Shown here piece by piece: positions 1 to 10,042 of a DNA stretch of 64,000 nt (positions within the stretch are counted from its first letter, which is position 1; each line of letters opens with the position of its first letter). Source of the DNA: Burkholderia singularis (GTDB taxonomy: Bacteria; Pseudomonadota; Gammaproteobacteria; Burkholderiales; Burkholderiaceae); assembly GCF_900176645.1 (NCBI RefSeq), contig NZ_FXAN01000038.1, positions 36,663 through 100,662 on the forward strand, written 5' to 3'. The notes beneath the pieces were generated by a model. The model made no database searches. It was given only the letters and a program-made list of their open reading frames with translations, and was not told the origin of the DNA. A program made the translations under genes and the position numbers.

Positions 1-638
1 CTTATGCGGTCAAATGGAACGAGCGCGTGAAGGGCTGGAACTGGGAAGTCGCGGTGCTGCGTTCAGACAAGATCCGGGCGTTCTGCCTGCCGGGCGGCAA
101 GGTGCTCGTCGACAGCGCGCTGTTCGACAAGCTGCGCCTTGCCGACGACGAACTCGGCGTGCTGTTCGCGCACGAGATCGCGCACGCGCTGCGTGAGCAT
201 GCGCGCGCGAGCCTTGGCGAGCAGCAGGCCACGCCATTCGGTGCGACGCGGCTGCCGCAGTTGTTCGGGCTGTCCGAACCGGCGCCCGAACCGATCGGCT
301 CCATCGAGCGATTCGCGTCGGTCCGCTACGATCCGACCGATGAAACCGAGGCCGACGTGATCGGCGGCGACATCGCCGCGCGTGCGGGCTTCGATCCACG
401 CGCGGCGCTGCCGCTGTGGGACAAGCTCGCCGCCGCGACCCGCGGCGACCCGGACAACGGCTTCATCTATGCGCACCCCTACGATGCGCGGCGCCGGAAC
501 GATCTGCGCAAGCGGCTTGCCGATCTGATGCCGCTCTACAAGAAAGCGCTCGACAAGACGAGCGCGAAGCGTGCGGACGCCGCGAAAACCGGCGCGGCGG
601 ACAATACGAAGGCACGTGAGGCGGCAGCGGGGCGCTGA
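1..638 (+). CDS. M48-family zinc metallopeptidase, C-terminal part (5' end outside window)
   Basis: The reading frame is open from base 3, so the gene starts upstream of the window and only the last ~211 residues are seen. The stretch FAHEIAHALREH contains the HExxH zinc-binding/catalytic motif of M48 (Ste24/HtpX/BepA-like) peptidases. The downstream DETEADVIG supplies the usual third zinc ligand (Glu) one helix later. The tail is Lys/Ala rich and hydrophilic, and no membrane segment is visible in the part present. Family members of this type are usually periplasmic or lipoprotein quality-control proteases; whether this one has a signal peptide cannot be seen. It runs towards the convergent AraC gene. 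Confidence 0.85.
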   Translation, partial: YAVKWNERVKGWNWEVAVLRSDKIRAFCLPGGKVLVDSALFDKLRLADDELGVLFAHEIAHALREHARASLGEQQATPFGATRLPQLFGLSEPAPEPIGSIERFASVRYDPTDETEADVIGGDIAARAGFDPRAALPLWDKLAAATRGDPDNGFIYAHPYDARRRNDLRKRLADLMPLYKKALDKTSAKRADAAKTGAADNTKAREAAAGR

Positions 639-655
639 AGTCGGGTGCGCGGCCG

Positions 656-704
656 TTCGTTGCGCGCATTCGTTGCGCGCATTCGTTGTGCGCGTTCGTT
701 GTGG
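656..704. repeat. 13-bp tandem repeat, about 3.8 copies
   Basis: Directly after the peptidase stop codon the unit TTCGTTGCGCGCA occurs twice perfectly (656-668, 669-681), once as TTCGTTGTGCGCG (682-694) and once partially (695-704). It lies between two convergent genes. It looks like a small minisatellite; no function is apparent. Confidence 0.8.
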
Positions 705-748
705 TTGGAATTCCCCGCTCGCTGCCGCCCGGCGTGCGCATGCGTGCG

Positions 749-1696
749 TCACCCCGCCGCGTCGAGTCCGGCAGCCGGCTGGATCGCCGGCAGTTGCATC
801 CAGCGGATTTCGTCACTCGGGCTGCGCCCGAACAAACGCTTGAACTCGCGACTGAACTGCGACGCGCTCGCATAACCGACACGCGCCGCCGCCGCGCCCG
901 CGCTCAATCCGTCCTGTACCATCATCAGCCGCGCGTGATGCAGCCGCGTCGTCTTCACGTACTGCATCGGCGATGTCGCCGTCACGCTTTTGAACTGCGC
1001 ATGAAACGCGGCAACGCTCATGCCTGCCTCGCTCGCGAGCGTCCCGACGTCGAGATCGCTGCTCAGATCCGCGTGAATCCGCCTCAGCGCCTTGGCAACC
1101 CGCCCAAATTGATGCTGCTGTGCAAGCGCCGCGCGAATCGCGTCGCCTTGCGCGCCCGTCAGCACGCGATAGCCGATCTCACGCATGATCGACGGCCCCA
1201 ACACGCGCGTATCGAGCGGCAACGCCAGCGCTTCGAGCAAACGCAGCACCGCGTCGGCGAGCGGCATGTCGAGCGGCGTCGAATAGATGCCGCGCGGCTC
1301 GCTCACCGCCGCGTCGTGCGTTTCGTTCAGCAAAATCGCAAGCTCGGCGATCATCGCGAGATCGAGGCGGATCGAGATCGCGAGAAACGGCTCGGCGCAC
1401 GTGGCGTAGGTTTCGCATTCGAACGGCATCGGCACTGACAGCACCAAGTACTGCTGCGCGTCATAAGCGAAGGTCTCCTCACCCAGATAGCCGCGCTTGC
1501 GGCCCTGACACACGACGACGATGCTCGGCTCGTACAGCACCGGCACCCTGAGCACCGGCCGATTCGCGCGAATGAAGCGCACGCCTTCGACAGCGGCATG
1601 CGTCGAGCCTTCATTGGGAGCGAGGCGGCCGAGCAACTCGACCATGCGGCGCTGCACACGCGCCCCAGCGTCGCCTAAAAGGGGTTCGAAGCTCAT
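749..1696 (-). CDS. AraC-family transcriptional regulator
   Basis: DNA-binding regulator of about 315 aa. The N-terminal half (from about residue 20, through VLYEPSIVVVCQGRKRGYLG) matches the AraC N-terminal ligand-binding type. The C-terminal ~100 residues hold two helix-turn-helix motifs (DVGTLASEAGMSVAAFHAQF and AAARVGYASASQFSREFKR). The start at the ATG of MSFEPLL (1694-1696) is preferred because the 32 in-frame codons upstream are low-complexity and not family-like. It is transcribed away from the alcohol dehydrogenase at 2168, the usual arrangement for a regulator of a divergent oxidoreductase. That regulatory link is inference. Confidence 0.85.
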   Translation of the reverse strand: MSFEPLLGDAGARVQRRMVELLGRLAPNEGSTHAAVEGVRFIRANRPVLRVPVLYEPSIVVVCQGRKRGYLGEETFAYDAQQYLVLSVPMPFECETYATCAEPFLAISIRLDLAMIAELAILLNETHDAAVSEPRGIYSTPLDMPLADAVLRLLEALALPLDTRVLGPSIMREIGYRVLTGAQGDAIRAALAQQHQFGRVAKALRRIHADLSSDLDVGTLASEAGMSVAAFHAQFKSVTATSPMQYVKTTRLHHARLMMVQDGLSAGAAAARVGYASASQFSREFKRLFGRSPSDEIRWMQLPAIQPAAGLDAAG

Positions 1697-2167
1697 TGAA
1701 CCAGATGCGCACACAAGAGAATCAGGCTTGCAATCTAGCATCGGAACCGCGTCGGCGCGCTGCACGCGGCGCAATTCAAGAGAAATAGGCAAGCATTGCG
1801 GACCTTCAGGTATTCCGCCGGCTTGGGCGCGTGCTTACGATGTGCACCCATGCCGCCGCATCGCCGCATGCGTGCGCTGCGCCCGTCTTTTCGGCCGGCC
1901 GGACATGATCGGTTCAGCGTGCGCAGTATCGGATCAGCGCAGAAATTCAAGCGTTTGTTCCGGCCGGCATCGCTGCCGAAGCGCCGACTTCAGCCGATTG
2001 CTTCGCCGGAACCGAGATGGCGGCGACGGAGCGGTAAAGCGCCCGCTCCCCTTGATGGCCTTTACCCAGGGCAATGGCTTCGGCCGTCGCCCGGATCGAC
2101 TGACTGTTTTACCTATGACCGGAACAGGGGCCAAACCTCCTGCGCCGGTCGACACTGAGGAGCTTCT
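1697..2167. other. Divergent intergenic region between AraC gene and alcohol dehydrogenase
   Basis: 470 bp with no convincing gene on either strand. It must carry both divergent promoters, but I see no clean -35/-10 pair. A strong Shine-Dalgarno (GAGGAG, 2157-2162) precedes the dehydrogenase ATG at 2168. Confidence 0.5.
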
Positions 2168-3232
2168 ATGAGCACAACTTACGCTTATGCGGCGTCGAGC
2201 GCCACCACGCCGCTCGCACCGTTCGAATTCCAGCGCCGCGCGCTGCGCGATCTTGACGTGCAGATCGACATCCTCTATTGCGGCGTCTGCCACTCCGATC
2301 TCCATCAAGCCCGCAACGAATGGAAAAACAGTATCTACCCGGTCGTGCCGGGGCATGAGATCGTCGGCCGCGTGACGGCCGTGGGCCCGCACGTCACGCG
2401 CTTCAAGGCGGGCGAGCTGGTCGGCGTGGGCTGTCTCGTCGATTCGTGCCGCACGTGCGCAAGCTGCGCCGAAGGGCTCGAACAATATTGCGAAAACGGC
2501 TTCGTCGGCACCTATAACGGTCAGGACCGCGTGACGGGCGACGTCACGTTCGGCGGCTATTCGACGCAAATCGTCGTCGACGAGGCGTTCGTGCTGCGCG
2601 TGCCCGACACGCTCGATCCAGCCAGCGCCGCGCCGTTGCTGTGCGCGGGAATCACGACGTACTCGCCTCTGCGCCAATGGGGCGCGGGGCCGGGCAGGAA
2701 AGTCGGCATCGTCGGGCTCGGCGGCCTCGGCCATATGGGCGTGAAGCTCGCGCGCGCGATGGGTGCGCACGTCGTGCTGTTCACGACGTCGCCGTCCAAG
2801 ATCGACGACGGCAAGCGGCTCGGCGCGCACGAGGTGGTGATCTCGAAGGACGCCGCGCAGATGAACGCGCACCTGAACAGCTTCGATTTCATCCTGAACA
2901 CGGTTGCCGCGCAGCACGACTTGAATCCGTTCCTGCACCTGCTCAAGCGTGACGGCACGATGACGCTCGTCGGCGCGCCGGAGCACGACCATCCGTCGCC
3001 GCAGGTGTTCAACCTGATCTTCAAGCGCCGCCGCCTGGCGGGCTCGCTGATCGGCGGCATCGCCGAGACGCAGGAAATGCTCGATTTCTGCGCGCAGCAC
3101 GGCATCACGTCGGATATCGAAATCATTCCGATGCAACAGATCAATGCTGCCTATGAGCGGATGCTGACGAGCGACGTCAAGTATCGCTTCGTGATCGACA
3201 TTGCGTCGCTGAAACCGAAGCTCGCCGCCTGA
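2168..3232 (+). CDS. Zinc-dependent NAD(P)H alcohol dehydrogenase, YahK/cinnamyl-alcohol type
   Basis: Cytoplasmic medium-chain dehydrogenase of 354 aa that interconverts aldehydes and alcohols. Visible features are the catalytic zinc Cys/His region (CGVCHSDLHQ), the structural zinc cluster of four Cys (CRTCASCAEGLEQYC), and the Rossmann nucleotide-binding motif GLGGLGHMG. Length and motif order are those of the cinnamyl-alcohol-dehydrogenase/YahK branch, which is generally NADPH-preferring with broad aldehyde substrates; the substrate here is unknown. GAGGAG at 2157-2162 sets the ATG start. The divergent AraC-type regulator may control it in response to an aldehyde or alcohol (inference). 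Confidence 0.9.
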   Translation: MSTTYAYAASSATTPLAPFEFQRRALRDLDVQIDILYCGVCHSDLHQARNEWKNSIYPVVPGHEIVGRVTAVGPHVTRFKAGELVGVGCLVDSCRTCASCAEGLEQYCENGFVGTYNGQDRVTGDVTFGGYSTQIVVDEAFVLRVPDTLDPASAAPLLCAGITTYSPLRQWGAGPGRKVGIVGLGGLGHMGVKLARAMGAHVVLFTTSPSKIDDGKRLGAHEVVISKDAAQMNAHLNSFDFILNTVAAQHDLNPFLHLLKRDGTMTLVGAPEHDHPSPQVFNLIFKRRRLAGSLIGGIAETQEMLDFCAQHGITSDIEIIPMQQINAAYERMLTSDVKYRFVIDIASLKPKLAA

Positions 3233-3271
3233 CAGCAGCCGCGGCAGGCGGCCACGGCCGCGCACCGGATA

Positions 3272-3302
3272 CGCCCTTGGCCGATTCGTCGGCCCAAGGG
3301 CG
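3272..3302. terminator. Strong hairpin after alcohol dehydrogenase
   Basis: CGCCCTTGG (3272-3280) pairs with CCAAGGGCG (3294-3302), extended inwards by CCGA/TCGG around a TTCG tetraloop. There is no U-tract, so it is either a weak intrinsic terminator or a 3'-end-protecting stem between two convergent genes. Confidence 0.55.
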
Positions 3303-3404
3303 GGTTCGGATGGGAAGCGATCGGATCTGTCGAATCCGCCAAAACATTGGCGAACTACGCAGCCGCGCATCGCTCGGACAGCGCGCGCCAAGCGCGCGGT
3401 CCGC

Positions 3405-4175
3405 TCACTTGTAGTCGTAGTCGACCGTCAGCGGCGCATGGTCGCTGAACTTGATGTCGCGAAAGATCGACGTCCGTTTCGCGGTGCTCGCCACGCCCGG
3501 CGTCGCGATCTGATAATCGATCCGCCACCCGACGTTGTTTGCATACGCATTGCCGCGATTGCTCCACCACGTGTATTGCTCGGGCCGAGGATCGAGCGTG
3601 CGGAACACGTCGACGTAGCCCACATCGTCGAACAGCGCGGTCAGCCACGCGCGCTCTTCGGGCAGGCATCCGGAATTCTTCTGGTTACTCTTCCAGTTCT
3701 TGATGTCGATTTCCTTGTGGACGATGTTCACGTCGCCGCACAGGATCACTTCGCGCTTTTTCTTCAGCTCGGCCAGATGCGGCATGAATTCGTTCATGAA
3801 GCGGTATTTCGCCTGCTGACGCTCGTCGCCGCTCGAGCCGGACGGCACGTACACCGACACCACCGACAGCTTGCCGAACCGCGCCTCGACGTAGCGGCCC
3901 TCCGCGTCGAATTCGCTGCTGCCGTAACCGACGATCACGTCGTCGGGCTCGCGGCGCGAATAAAGCCCCGCGCCGCTGTAGCCTTTTTTCTGAGCGTGGT
4001 GAAAGTAGCTTTTGAAGCCATGCGGCTCGACGAATTCGGCGGGCAGATCGTCCGCCGACACCTTGATTTCCTGCACGCAGACGCAATCGGCGCTCTGCTC
4101 GCCGAGCCAATCGAAGAAACCTTTTTTCGCGGCCGATCGGATGCCGTTCAGATTCGCGGTAATGACACGCAGCAT
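3405..4175 (-). CDS. xthA: Exodeoxyribonuclease III (AP endonuclease)
   Basis: 256-aa member of the exonuclease III/EEP family, which cleaves the backbone at abasic sites and removes 3' blocks in base-excision repair. The N-terminus MLRVITANLNGIRSA, the metal-binding Glu in VCVQEIKVS (about residue 36), YSGAGLYSR, the GDVNIVHKEID catalytic Asp/Asn block and the terminal FSDHAPL Asp-His pair are all present. The open frame extends upstream, but homologues start at the ATG of MLRVI (4173-4175). The 3' end is convergent with the alcohol dehydrogenase, and PPK2 lies 41 bp upstream in the same orientation. Confidence 0.95.
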   Translation of the reverse strand: MLRVITANLNGIRSAAKKGFFDWLGEQSADCVCVQEIKVSADDLPAEFVEPHGFKSYFHHAQKKGYSGAGLYSRREPDDVIVGYGSSEFDAEGRYVEARFGKLSVVSVYVPSGSSGDERQQAKYRFMNEFMPHLAELKKKREVILCGDVNIVHKEIDIKNWKSNQKNSGCLPEERAWLTALFDDVGYVDVFRTLDPRPEQYTWWSNRGNAYANNVGWRIDYQIATPGVASTAKRTSIFRDIKFSDHAPLTVDYDYK

Positions 4176-4216
4176 GATGATGGATTCCGTCCAGTAAATG
4201 CGTTTTCCGTTGCGGC

Positions 4217-5056
4217 TTATTGGATCTTGACGCCCGCGAGTTCCGGCTTCGCGGGCGGATAGTCGAGCTTCATGCCGGTCAGGGCGCGCAACAGCAACTC
4301 GGCGATCATCACGTTGCGATGCGTTTTCGAATCGGCCGGGATCACGTACCACGGCGCGTGCTCGGCGGACGTCGCGGCGAGCGCGTCGCGATACGCGGCC
4401 TGGTATGCATCCCAACGCTTGCGCGCCTCGAGATCGGACACGTCGAACTTCCAATGCTTGGTCGGATCGTCGATACGCGCTTGCAGCCGGCTGCGCTGCT
4501 CGTCCTTCGAGATGTGCAGGAAGCATTTGACGATCGTCGTGCCCGATTCGACCAGCATCTCCTCGAATTGGCGAATTTGCCGGTAGCGCCGCTCGCATTC
4601 GTCCCGGTCAATCGCGCCCAGCACGCGCGGCACGAGCACGTCCTCGTAATGGCTGCGGTTGAAGATCACCAGCTCGCCCGCCGCGGGCGCCTGCGCATGC
4701 ACGCGCCAAAGAAAATCGTGCGCAAGCTCGACGGGCGTCGGTGCCTTGAACGACACGACGCGCAAGCCGAGCGGATCGACTTCGCGAAACACCGCGCGCA
4801 CGGTGCCGTCCTTGCCGCTCGTATCCATACCTTGCAGCACCAGCAGCATGCGCTTGCGGTTTTGCGTATGCAGACGCTCCTGCTGCGCGTCAATCTCGAG
4901 CGACACCGTCGACAGCCGCTCGCGATCAGCCTCCTTCGAGCCCGCCGAGAACGGCTTGACGGCCGGATCGAACACATCGAGCGCGAATGCGGCGGCCTCC
5001 TTTTCGCGCGTGTGGTACGGCACGCGGTAATCGTCGAGCGACGGTTGCTTGGCCAT
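4217..5056 (-). CDS. Polyphosphate kinase 2 family protein
   Basis: 279-aa cytosolic PPK2-fold kinase, which transfers phosphate between polyphosphate and a nucleotide (NDP or NMP depending on class). It has a Walker A-like GMDTSGKDG at residues 76-84, the lid/Walker B-like FNRSHYEDVL block and the conserved C-terminal WYVIPADSKTHRN. The single-domain length fits one-domain PPK2 enzymes. The ATG at 5054-5056 is chosen over an in-frame GTG six bases upstream because AGGAGGT (5061-5067) lies at proper spacing only for the ATG and overlaps the GTG. Nucleotide specificity cannot be read from the sequence. Confidence 0.9.
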   Translation of the reverse strand: MAKQPSLDDYRVPYHTREKEAAAFALDVFDPAVKPFSAGSKEADRERLSTVSLEIDAQQERLHTQNRKRMLLVLQGMDTSGKDGTVRAVFREVDPLGLRVVSFKAPTPVELAHDFLWRVHAQAPAAGELVIFNRSHYEDVLVPRVLGAIDRDECERRYRQIRQFEEMLVESGTTIVKCFLHISKDEQRSRLQARIDDPTKHWKFDVSDLEARKRWDAYQAAYRDALAATSAEHAPWYVIPADSKTHRNVMIAELLLRALTGMKLDYPPAKPELAGVKIQ

Positions 5057-5135
5057 CGGCACCTCCTGAAATCGATGCGGGAATCGGCAAATCGCAGGCG
5101 CGCGGTGCCGGGCGCGCCGGCACCGCCGCGCCTGC

Positions 5136-6608
5136 TCAGCCGAGTTTCTTCTTCAGCAGCTCGTTGACCTGCTGCGGGTTCGCCTTGCCCTTCGTCGCCT
5201 TCATGGCCTGGCCGATGAGCGCGTTGAACGCCTTCTCCTTGCCCGCGCGGTACTCGTCGACCGATTTCGCGTTCGCGGCAAGCACCTCGTCGATGATCGC
5301 TTCGAGCGCGCCGGTGTCGGAGATCTGCTTCAGGCCCTTTGCGTCGATGATGCGGTCGGCCGCGGCTTCGTCGGTTGCCTTCTCGTCCCAGATCGTCACG
5401 AAGATTTCCTTCGCGATCTTGTTCGAGATCGTGCCGTCGGCGATCCGCTGCAACAGCAGCGCGAGTTGCGCGGCCGACACCCGGCTCGCGTCGATGTCGA
5501 TGCCGTCGCGGTTGAGCTGCGACGATACGTCGCCCATCAGCCAGTTCGCGGCCGTCTTCGCCTGCGCGGCGCCGGCCTTCGCGACCACGGCCTCGAAGTA
5601 GACAGCCATTGCCTTGCTCGACGTCAGCACGCTCGCGTCATACGACGTCAGGCCGTACTGATCGACGAAGCGCTGCTGCATCGCGGCGGGCAATTCGGGC
5701 ATCTCACCTTTCACGCGCTCGATCCAGTCCGCGCCGATCACGAGCGGCATCAGGTCCGGATCGGGGAAATAGCGGTAATCGTGCGCGTCTTCCTTGCTGC
5801 GCATCGAGCGCGTCTCGCGTTTGTCCGGGTCGTACAGGCGCGTTTCCTGCACGACCTCGCCGCCGTCCTCGATCAGCTCGATCTGTCGGCGCACTTCGTA
5901 GTTGATCGCCTCTTCGAGGAAGCGGAACGAATTCAGATTCTTGATTTCGGCACGCGTGCCGAACTTTTCCTGGCCGAGCGGCCGCACCGATACGTTCGCG
6001 TCGCAGCGAAACGAGCCTTCCTGCATGTTGCCGTCGCAGATGCCGAGCCATACGACGAGCGCATGCAGCGCCTTCGCATACGCGACCGCCTCGGCCGCGC
6101 TGCGCATCTCGGGCTCGGTGACGATCTCGAGCAGCGGCGTGCCCGCGCGGTTCAGATCGATGCCCGTCATTCCCGCGAAATCCTCGTGCAACGACTTGCC
6201 GGCGTCCTCCTCGAGGTGCGCGCGCGTCAGATTGATCGTCTTCGCATACGCCTGCTGGCCGGCCTTTTCATTCGCGCTCACCTGAATCGTGATCTGCCCG
6301 CCCTGGACGACGGGAATCTCGTACTGGCTGATTTGATAGCCCTTCGGCAGATCGGGGTAGAAATAATTCTTGCGCGCGAAGATGCTGCGCGGCGCGATCG
6401 TCGCACCGATCGCCAGACCGAAGCGGATCGCCCGCTCCACCGCGCCGCGGTTCGCGACAGGCAGCACGCCCGGCAGCGCGAGATCGACTGCGCACGCCTG
6501 CGTGTTGGGCGCCGCGCCGAACTGCGTCGGCGCGCCGGAGAAAATCTTCGAGACGGTCGACAGTTGCGCGTGCGTCTCCAAACCGATAACGACTTCCCAT
6601 TGCGTCAT
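5136..6608 (-). CDS. gatB: Asp-tRNA(Asn)/Glu-tRNA(Gln) amidotransferase subunit B
   Basis: 490-aa subunit B of the GatCAB transamidosome, which binds mischarged Glu-tRNA(Gln) or Asp-tRNA(Asn), phosphorylates the acyl group with ATP and receives ammonia from GatA. The diagnostic N-terminus [16 protein letters not shown], the central [12 protein letters not shown] and the C-terminal Yqey/tail domain are all visible. The start is set at the second ATG (6606-6608): GGAGG at 6616-6620 is seven bases from it but only one base from the alternative ATG at 6614. It is the last gene of gatC-gatA-gatB, and its SD lies over the end of gatA. Confidence 0.97.
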   Translation of the reverse strand: MTQWEVVIGLETHAQLSTVSKIFSGAPTQFGAAPNTQACAVDLALPGVLPVANRGAVERAIRFGLAIGATIAPRSIFARKNYFYPDLPKGYQISQYEIPVVQGGQITIQVSANEKAGQQAYAKTINLTRAHLEEDAGKSLHEDFAGMTGIDLNRAGTPLLEIVTEPEMRSAAEAVAYAKALHALVVWLGICDGNMQEGSFRCDANVSVRPLGQEKFGTRAEIKNLNSFRFLEEAINYEVRRQIELIEDGGEVVQETRLYDPDKRETRSMRSKEDAHDYRYFPDPDLMPLVIGADWIERVKGEMPELPAAMQQRFVDQYGLTSYDASVLTSSKAMAVYFEAVVAKAGAAQAKTAANWLMGDVSSQLNRDGIDIDASRVSAAQLALLLQRIADGTISNKIAKEIFVTIWDEKATDEAAADRIIDAKGLKQISDTGALEAIIDEVLAANAKSVDEYRAGKEKAFNALIGQAMKATKGKANPQQVNELLKKKLG

Positions 6609-6610
6609 GC

Positions 6611-8182
6611 TCATGCCTCCCGCCGAGCTGCCTCAACGGAGGCATCCGCCCCCCCGGGGGGCAACGAATCTGATGAGCGTGAAGGCTCGCCGTCCTTCCA
6701 CGCCGGAATTTGCCGGTGCCAATCGGTCGCGCGCTGAAACGCGTCGGCGACCTGCAACATCCGGGCCTCGTCGAAATAGTTGCCGATGATCTGCAGGCCA
6801 ACCGGACGCTGCGCGTTCGCCCCCGCGCCGAAGCCGCACGGCACGCTCATGCCGGGCAGGCCGGCGAGGCTCACGGACAGCGTGTAGATATCCGCGAGAT
6901 ACATCTGGACGGGATCGTCGCCCTTCGCGCCAAGATCCCACGCGACCGTCGGCGACGCCGGGCCCATGATCACGTCGCACTGCTTGAACGCTTCCTGGAA
7001 ATCCTGCGCGATGATGCGGCGGATCTTCTGCGCCTGCAGGTAATACGCGTCGTAGTAGCCGTGCGACAGTACATACGTGCCGACCAGAATCCGGCGCTTG
7101 ACCTCGGGGCCGAAACCCTGCGCACGCGACTTCTTGTACATGTCGAGCAGATCGCGATATTCGGCCGCGCGATGGCCATAGCGCACGCCGTCGAAACGCG
7201 ACAGGTTCGACGACGCCTCAGCGGGAGCGATCACGTAATAAACCGGAATCGACAGTTCGGTCTTCGGCAGCGACACCGGCACGAGCGTCGCACCCAGCGT
7301 TTCGTAGACTTTGAGCGCCGCGTCGATCGCCGCGCGCACGTCGTCGGCGAGGCCCGCGCCGAAGTATTCGTCCGGCAGACCGATGCGCAGGCCCGCGAGC
7401 GGCTTGCCCGCGCCCGCCTGTGGGGCCCAGGGCTGGCCGAGATGGCGGGCGAAGTCCTCGTCGGCGCGCGCGAGGCTGGTCGAATCGCGCTCGTCGAAGC
7501 CCGCCATCGCGTTGAGCAGCAGCGCGCAATCGGCGGCGCTGGCCGCCATCGGGCCGCCCTGATCGAGCGACGATGCGAACGCGATCATCCCGTAACGCGA
7601 CACGCGGCCGTAAGTCGGCTTGATCCCGGTCACGCCGGCGAACGACGCCGGCTGGCGGATCGAGCCGCCCGTATCGGTGCCCGTCGCGGCGGGCGCGAGG
7701 CGCGCGGCGACCGCGGCCGAGCTGCCGCCCGAGCTGCCGCCCGGCACGGCGTTCGGATCCCACGGATTCTTCACCGGGCCGAACGCCGAATTCTCGTTCG
7801 ACGAGCCCATCGCGAATTCGTCCATGTTGGTCTTGCCGAGCGTGACCATGCCGGCCGCCGCCAAACGCTCGACCACCGTCGCGTCGAACGGGCTCGTATA
7901 GTTCGCGAGCATCTTCGAGCCGGCGCTGGAGCGCCAGCCGCGCGTGACGAACACGTCCTTGTGCGCGACGGGCAGGCCCGTCAGCGGGCCCGCGTCGCCG
8001 CTGGCAAGCCGCGCATCGGCGGCTCGCGCCTGCGCGAGCGTGAGTTCGGGGTCGACGTGGATGAAGGCGTTCAGATCGCGCGCGGCGTCGATCCGCGTCA
8101 AATAGTGCTGCGCGAGTTCGACGGCCGAATATTGCTTGGCGTCGAGCGCGGCGCGCAGTTCAGTCAGGCTTTTTGCGTGCAT
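6611..8182 (-). CDS. gatA: Asp-tRNA(Asn)/Glu-tRNA(Gln) amidotransferase subunit A, with unusual C-terminal tail
   Basis: 523-aa amidase-signature subunit of GatCAB that hydrolyses glutamine to supply ammonia. The Ser-cisSer-Lys triad is visible as VAHKDVF, the Gly/Ser-rich GGSSGGSS loop and TDTGGSIR. The ATG of MHAKSLTEL (8180-8182) is used; the 12 codons upstream are not family-like. The family core ends around [10 protein letters not shown], yet the frame continues about 27 residues (…[18 protein letters not shown]) through a C7G6 palindrome and runs into the gatB SD. This extension is unlike normal GatA and suggests an inserted palindromic element or lost stop codon. Confidence 0.95.
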   Translation of the reverse strand: MHAKSLTELRAALDAKQYSAVELAQHYLTRIDAARDLNAFIHVDPELTLAQARAADARLASGDAGPLTGLPVAHKDVFVTRGWRSSAGSKMLANYTSPFDATVVERLAAAGMVTLGKTNMDEFAMGSSNENSAFGPVKNPWDPNAVPGGSSGGSSAAVAARLAPAATGTDTGGSIRQPASFAGVTGIKPTYGRVSRYGMIAFASSLDQGGPMAASAADCALLLNAMAGFDERDSTSLARADEDFARHLGQPWAPQAGAGKPLAGLRIGLPDEYFGAGLADDVRAAIDAALKVYETLGATLVPVSLPKTELSIPVYYVIAPAEASSNLSRFDGVRYGHRAAEYRDLLDMYKKSRAQGFGPEVKRRILVGTYVLSHGYYDAYYLQAQKIRRIIAQDFQEAFKQCDVIMGPASPTVAWDLGAKGDDPVQMYLADIYTLSVSLAGLPGMSVPCGFGAGANAQRPVGLQIIGNYFDEARMLQVADAFQRATDWHRQIPAWKDGEPSRSSDSLPPGGADASVEAARREA

Positions 8183-8225
8183 TGCGTGAATTTCATGGAT
8201 TGACGATGGGGCCCGCATCGGGCGC

Positions 8226-8525
8226 TTACTCGATCACCTTCGGCACGAGGTACAGCCCGTCCTGGACGGCGGGCGCCGGGCGCTGATTGTCGTCGCGGTT
8301 CACCGCTTCCGTGACGACGTCGTCGCGCAGCCGCAGCGCGACTTCCTGGATCTGCTCGATCGGGTGCGCGAGCGGCGCGACGCCCGTCGTGTCGACTGCC
8401 TGCATCTGCTCCACGAGGCCGAAAAACTCGTTGAGCTGGCCGAGCGTGTGCTCGGCGTCGGCATCGGTCATTTCGAGCCGCGCGAGGTGCGCGATGCGTT
8501 TCACATCGGTCAGGGTCAAGGCCAT
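8226..8525 (-). CDS. gatC: Asp-tRNA(Asn)/Glu-tRNA(Gln) amidotransferase subunit C
   Basis: 99-aa GatC, the small subunit that wraps around GatA and GatB and stabilises the complex. The N-terminal [19 protein letters not shown] and the central GVAPLAHP motif are typical, and the length is standard. It is the first gene of the gatCAB operon, 43 bp upstream of gatA, and divergent from mreB. Confidence 0.97.
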   Translation of the reverse strand: MALTLTDVKRIAHLARLEMTDADAEHTLGQLNEFFGLVEQMQAVDTTGVAPLAHPIEQIQEVALRLRDDVVTEAVNRDDNQRPAPAVQDGLYLVPKVIE

Positions 8526-8881
8526 GCGATCACCGGAAAAACAAGAGCTTGGCGCAGCGGGCGGAGCGCGCCGCGCCAGGGGGTTGGAGGGCTGGATCGA
8601 GCCCTCGAAAATCGGGGGCGAAGCGGCGAAAATACCGCCCGTTTCGGTTCAAATACTGCGAAATTATAAGGTATCATTACGCGTTCGACCCAGACCAGGA
8701 CTGCCTTTGCCGCGCCGCAGCCACGCCGCGCGGGCGCCGCGTGCCGGTCCGGAGGATTTCACTCGCAGCTTCGCGCTTCCGAGCGGCCTCGTCCGCCCGA
8801 TCCGAGGCTGTTATTTTTTCCGCTGCCGCCCTTCGCGCCACGTCCGCACGGGGCCGGCCTCAGAGCGAGACAGGATTCTGA
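8526..8881. promoter_or_regulatory. Divergent promoter region gatCAB / mreBCD
   Basis: 356 bp between divergent operons. The only AT-rich patch is around 8657-8682 (AAATTATAAGGTATCATTACG). It offers a TATAAT-like -10 on the minus strand towards gatC, but I could not find a good -35, and the mreB promoter is not obvious. No gene is seen. Confidence 0.4.
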
Positions 8882-9925
<1,044 letters not shown>

Positions 9926-10042
9926 CCGTCCCATCGGCCAGCGATGTCACACGCGCGGCGCCCACGGCAAGGCTATCGCCGAACCGTCGCGCGTTTCGCG
10001 CGTCTGAGCAACATCTAACCGATCGCGCGTCCGGCGCCGACC

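Noticed and set aside
1934..3391. 485-codon open frame on the minus strand opposite the alcohol dehydrogenase
   Set aside because: Arg/His/Asp-rich translation typical of the antisense of GC-rich coding DNA; the dehydrogenase on the plus strand has full family motifs.
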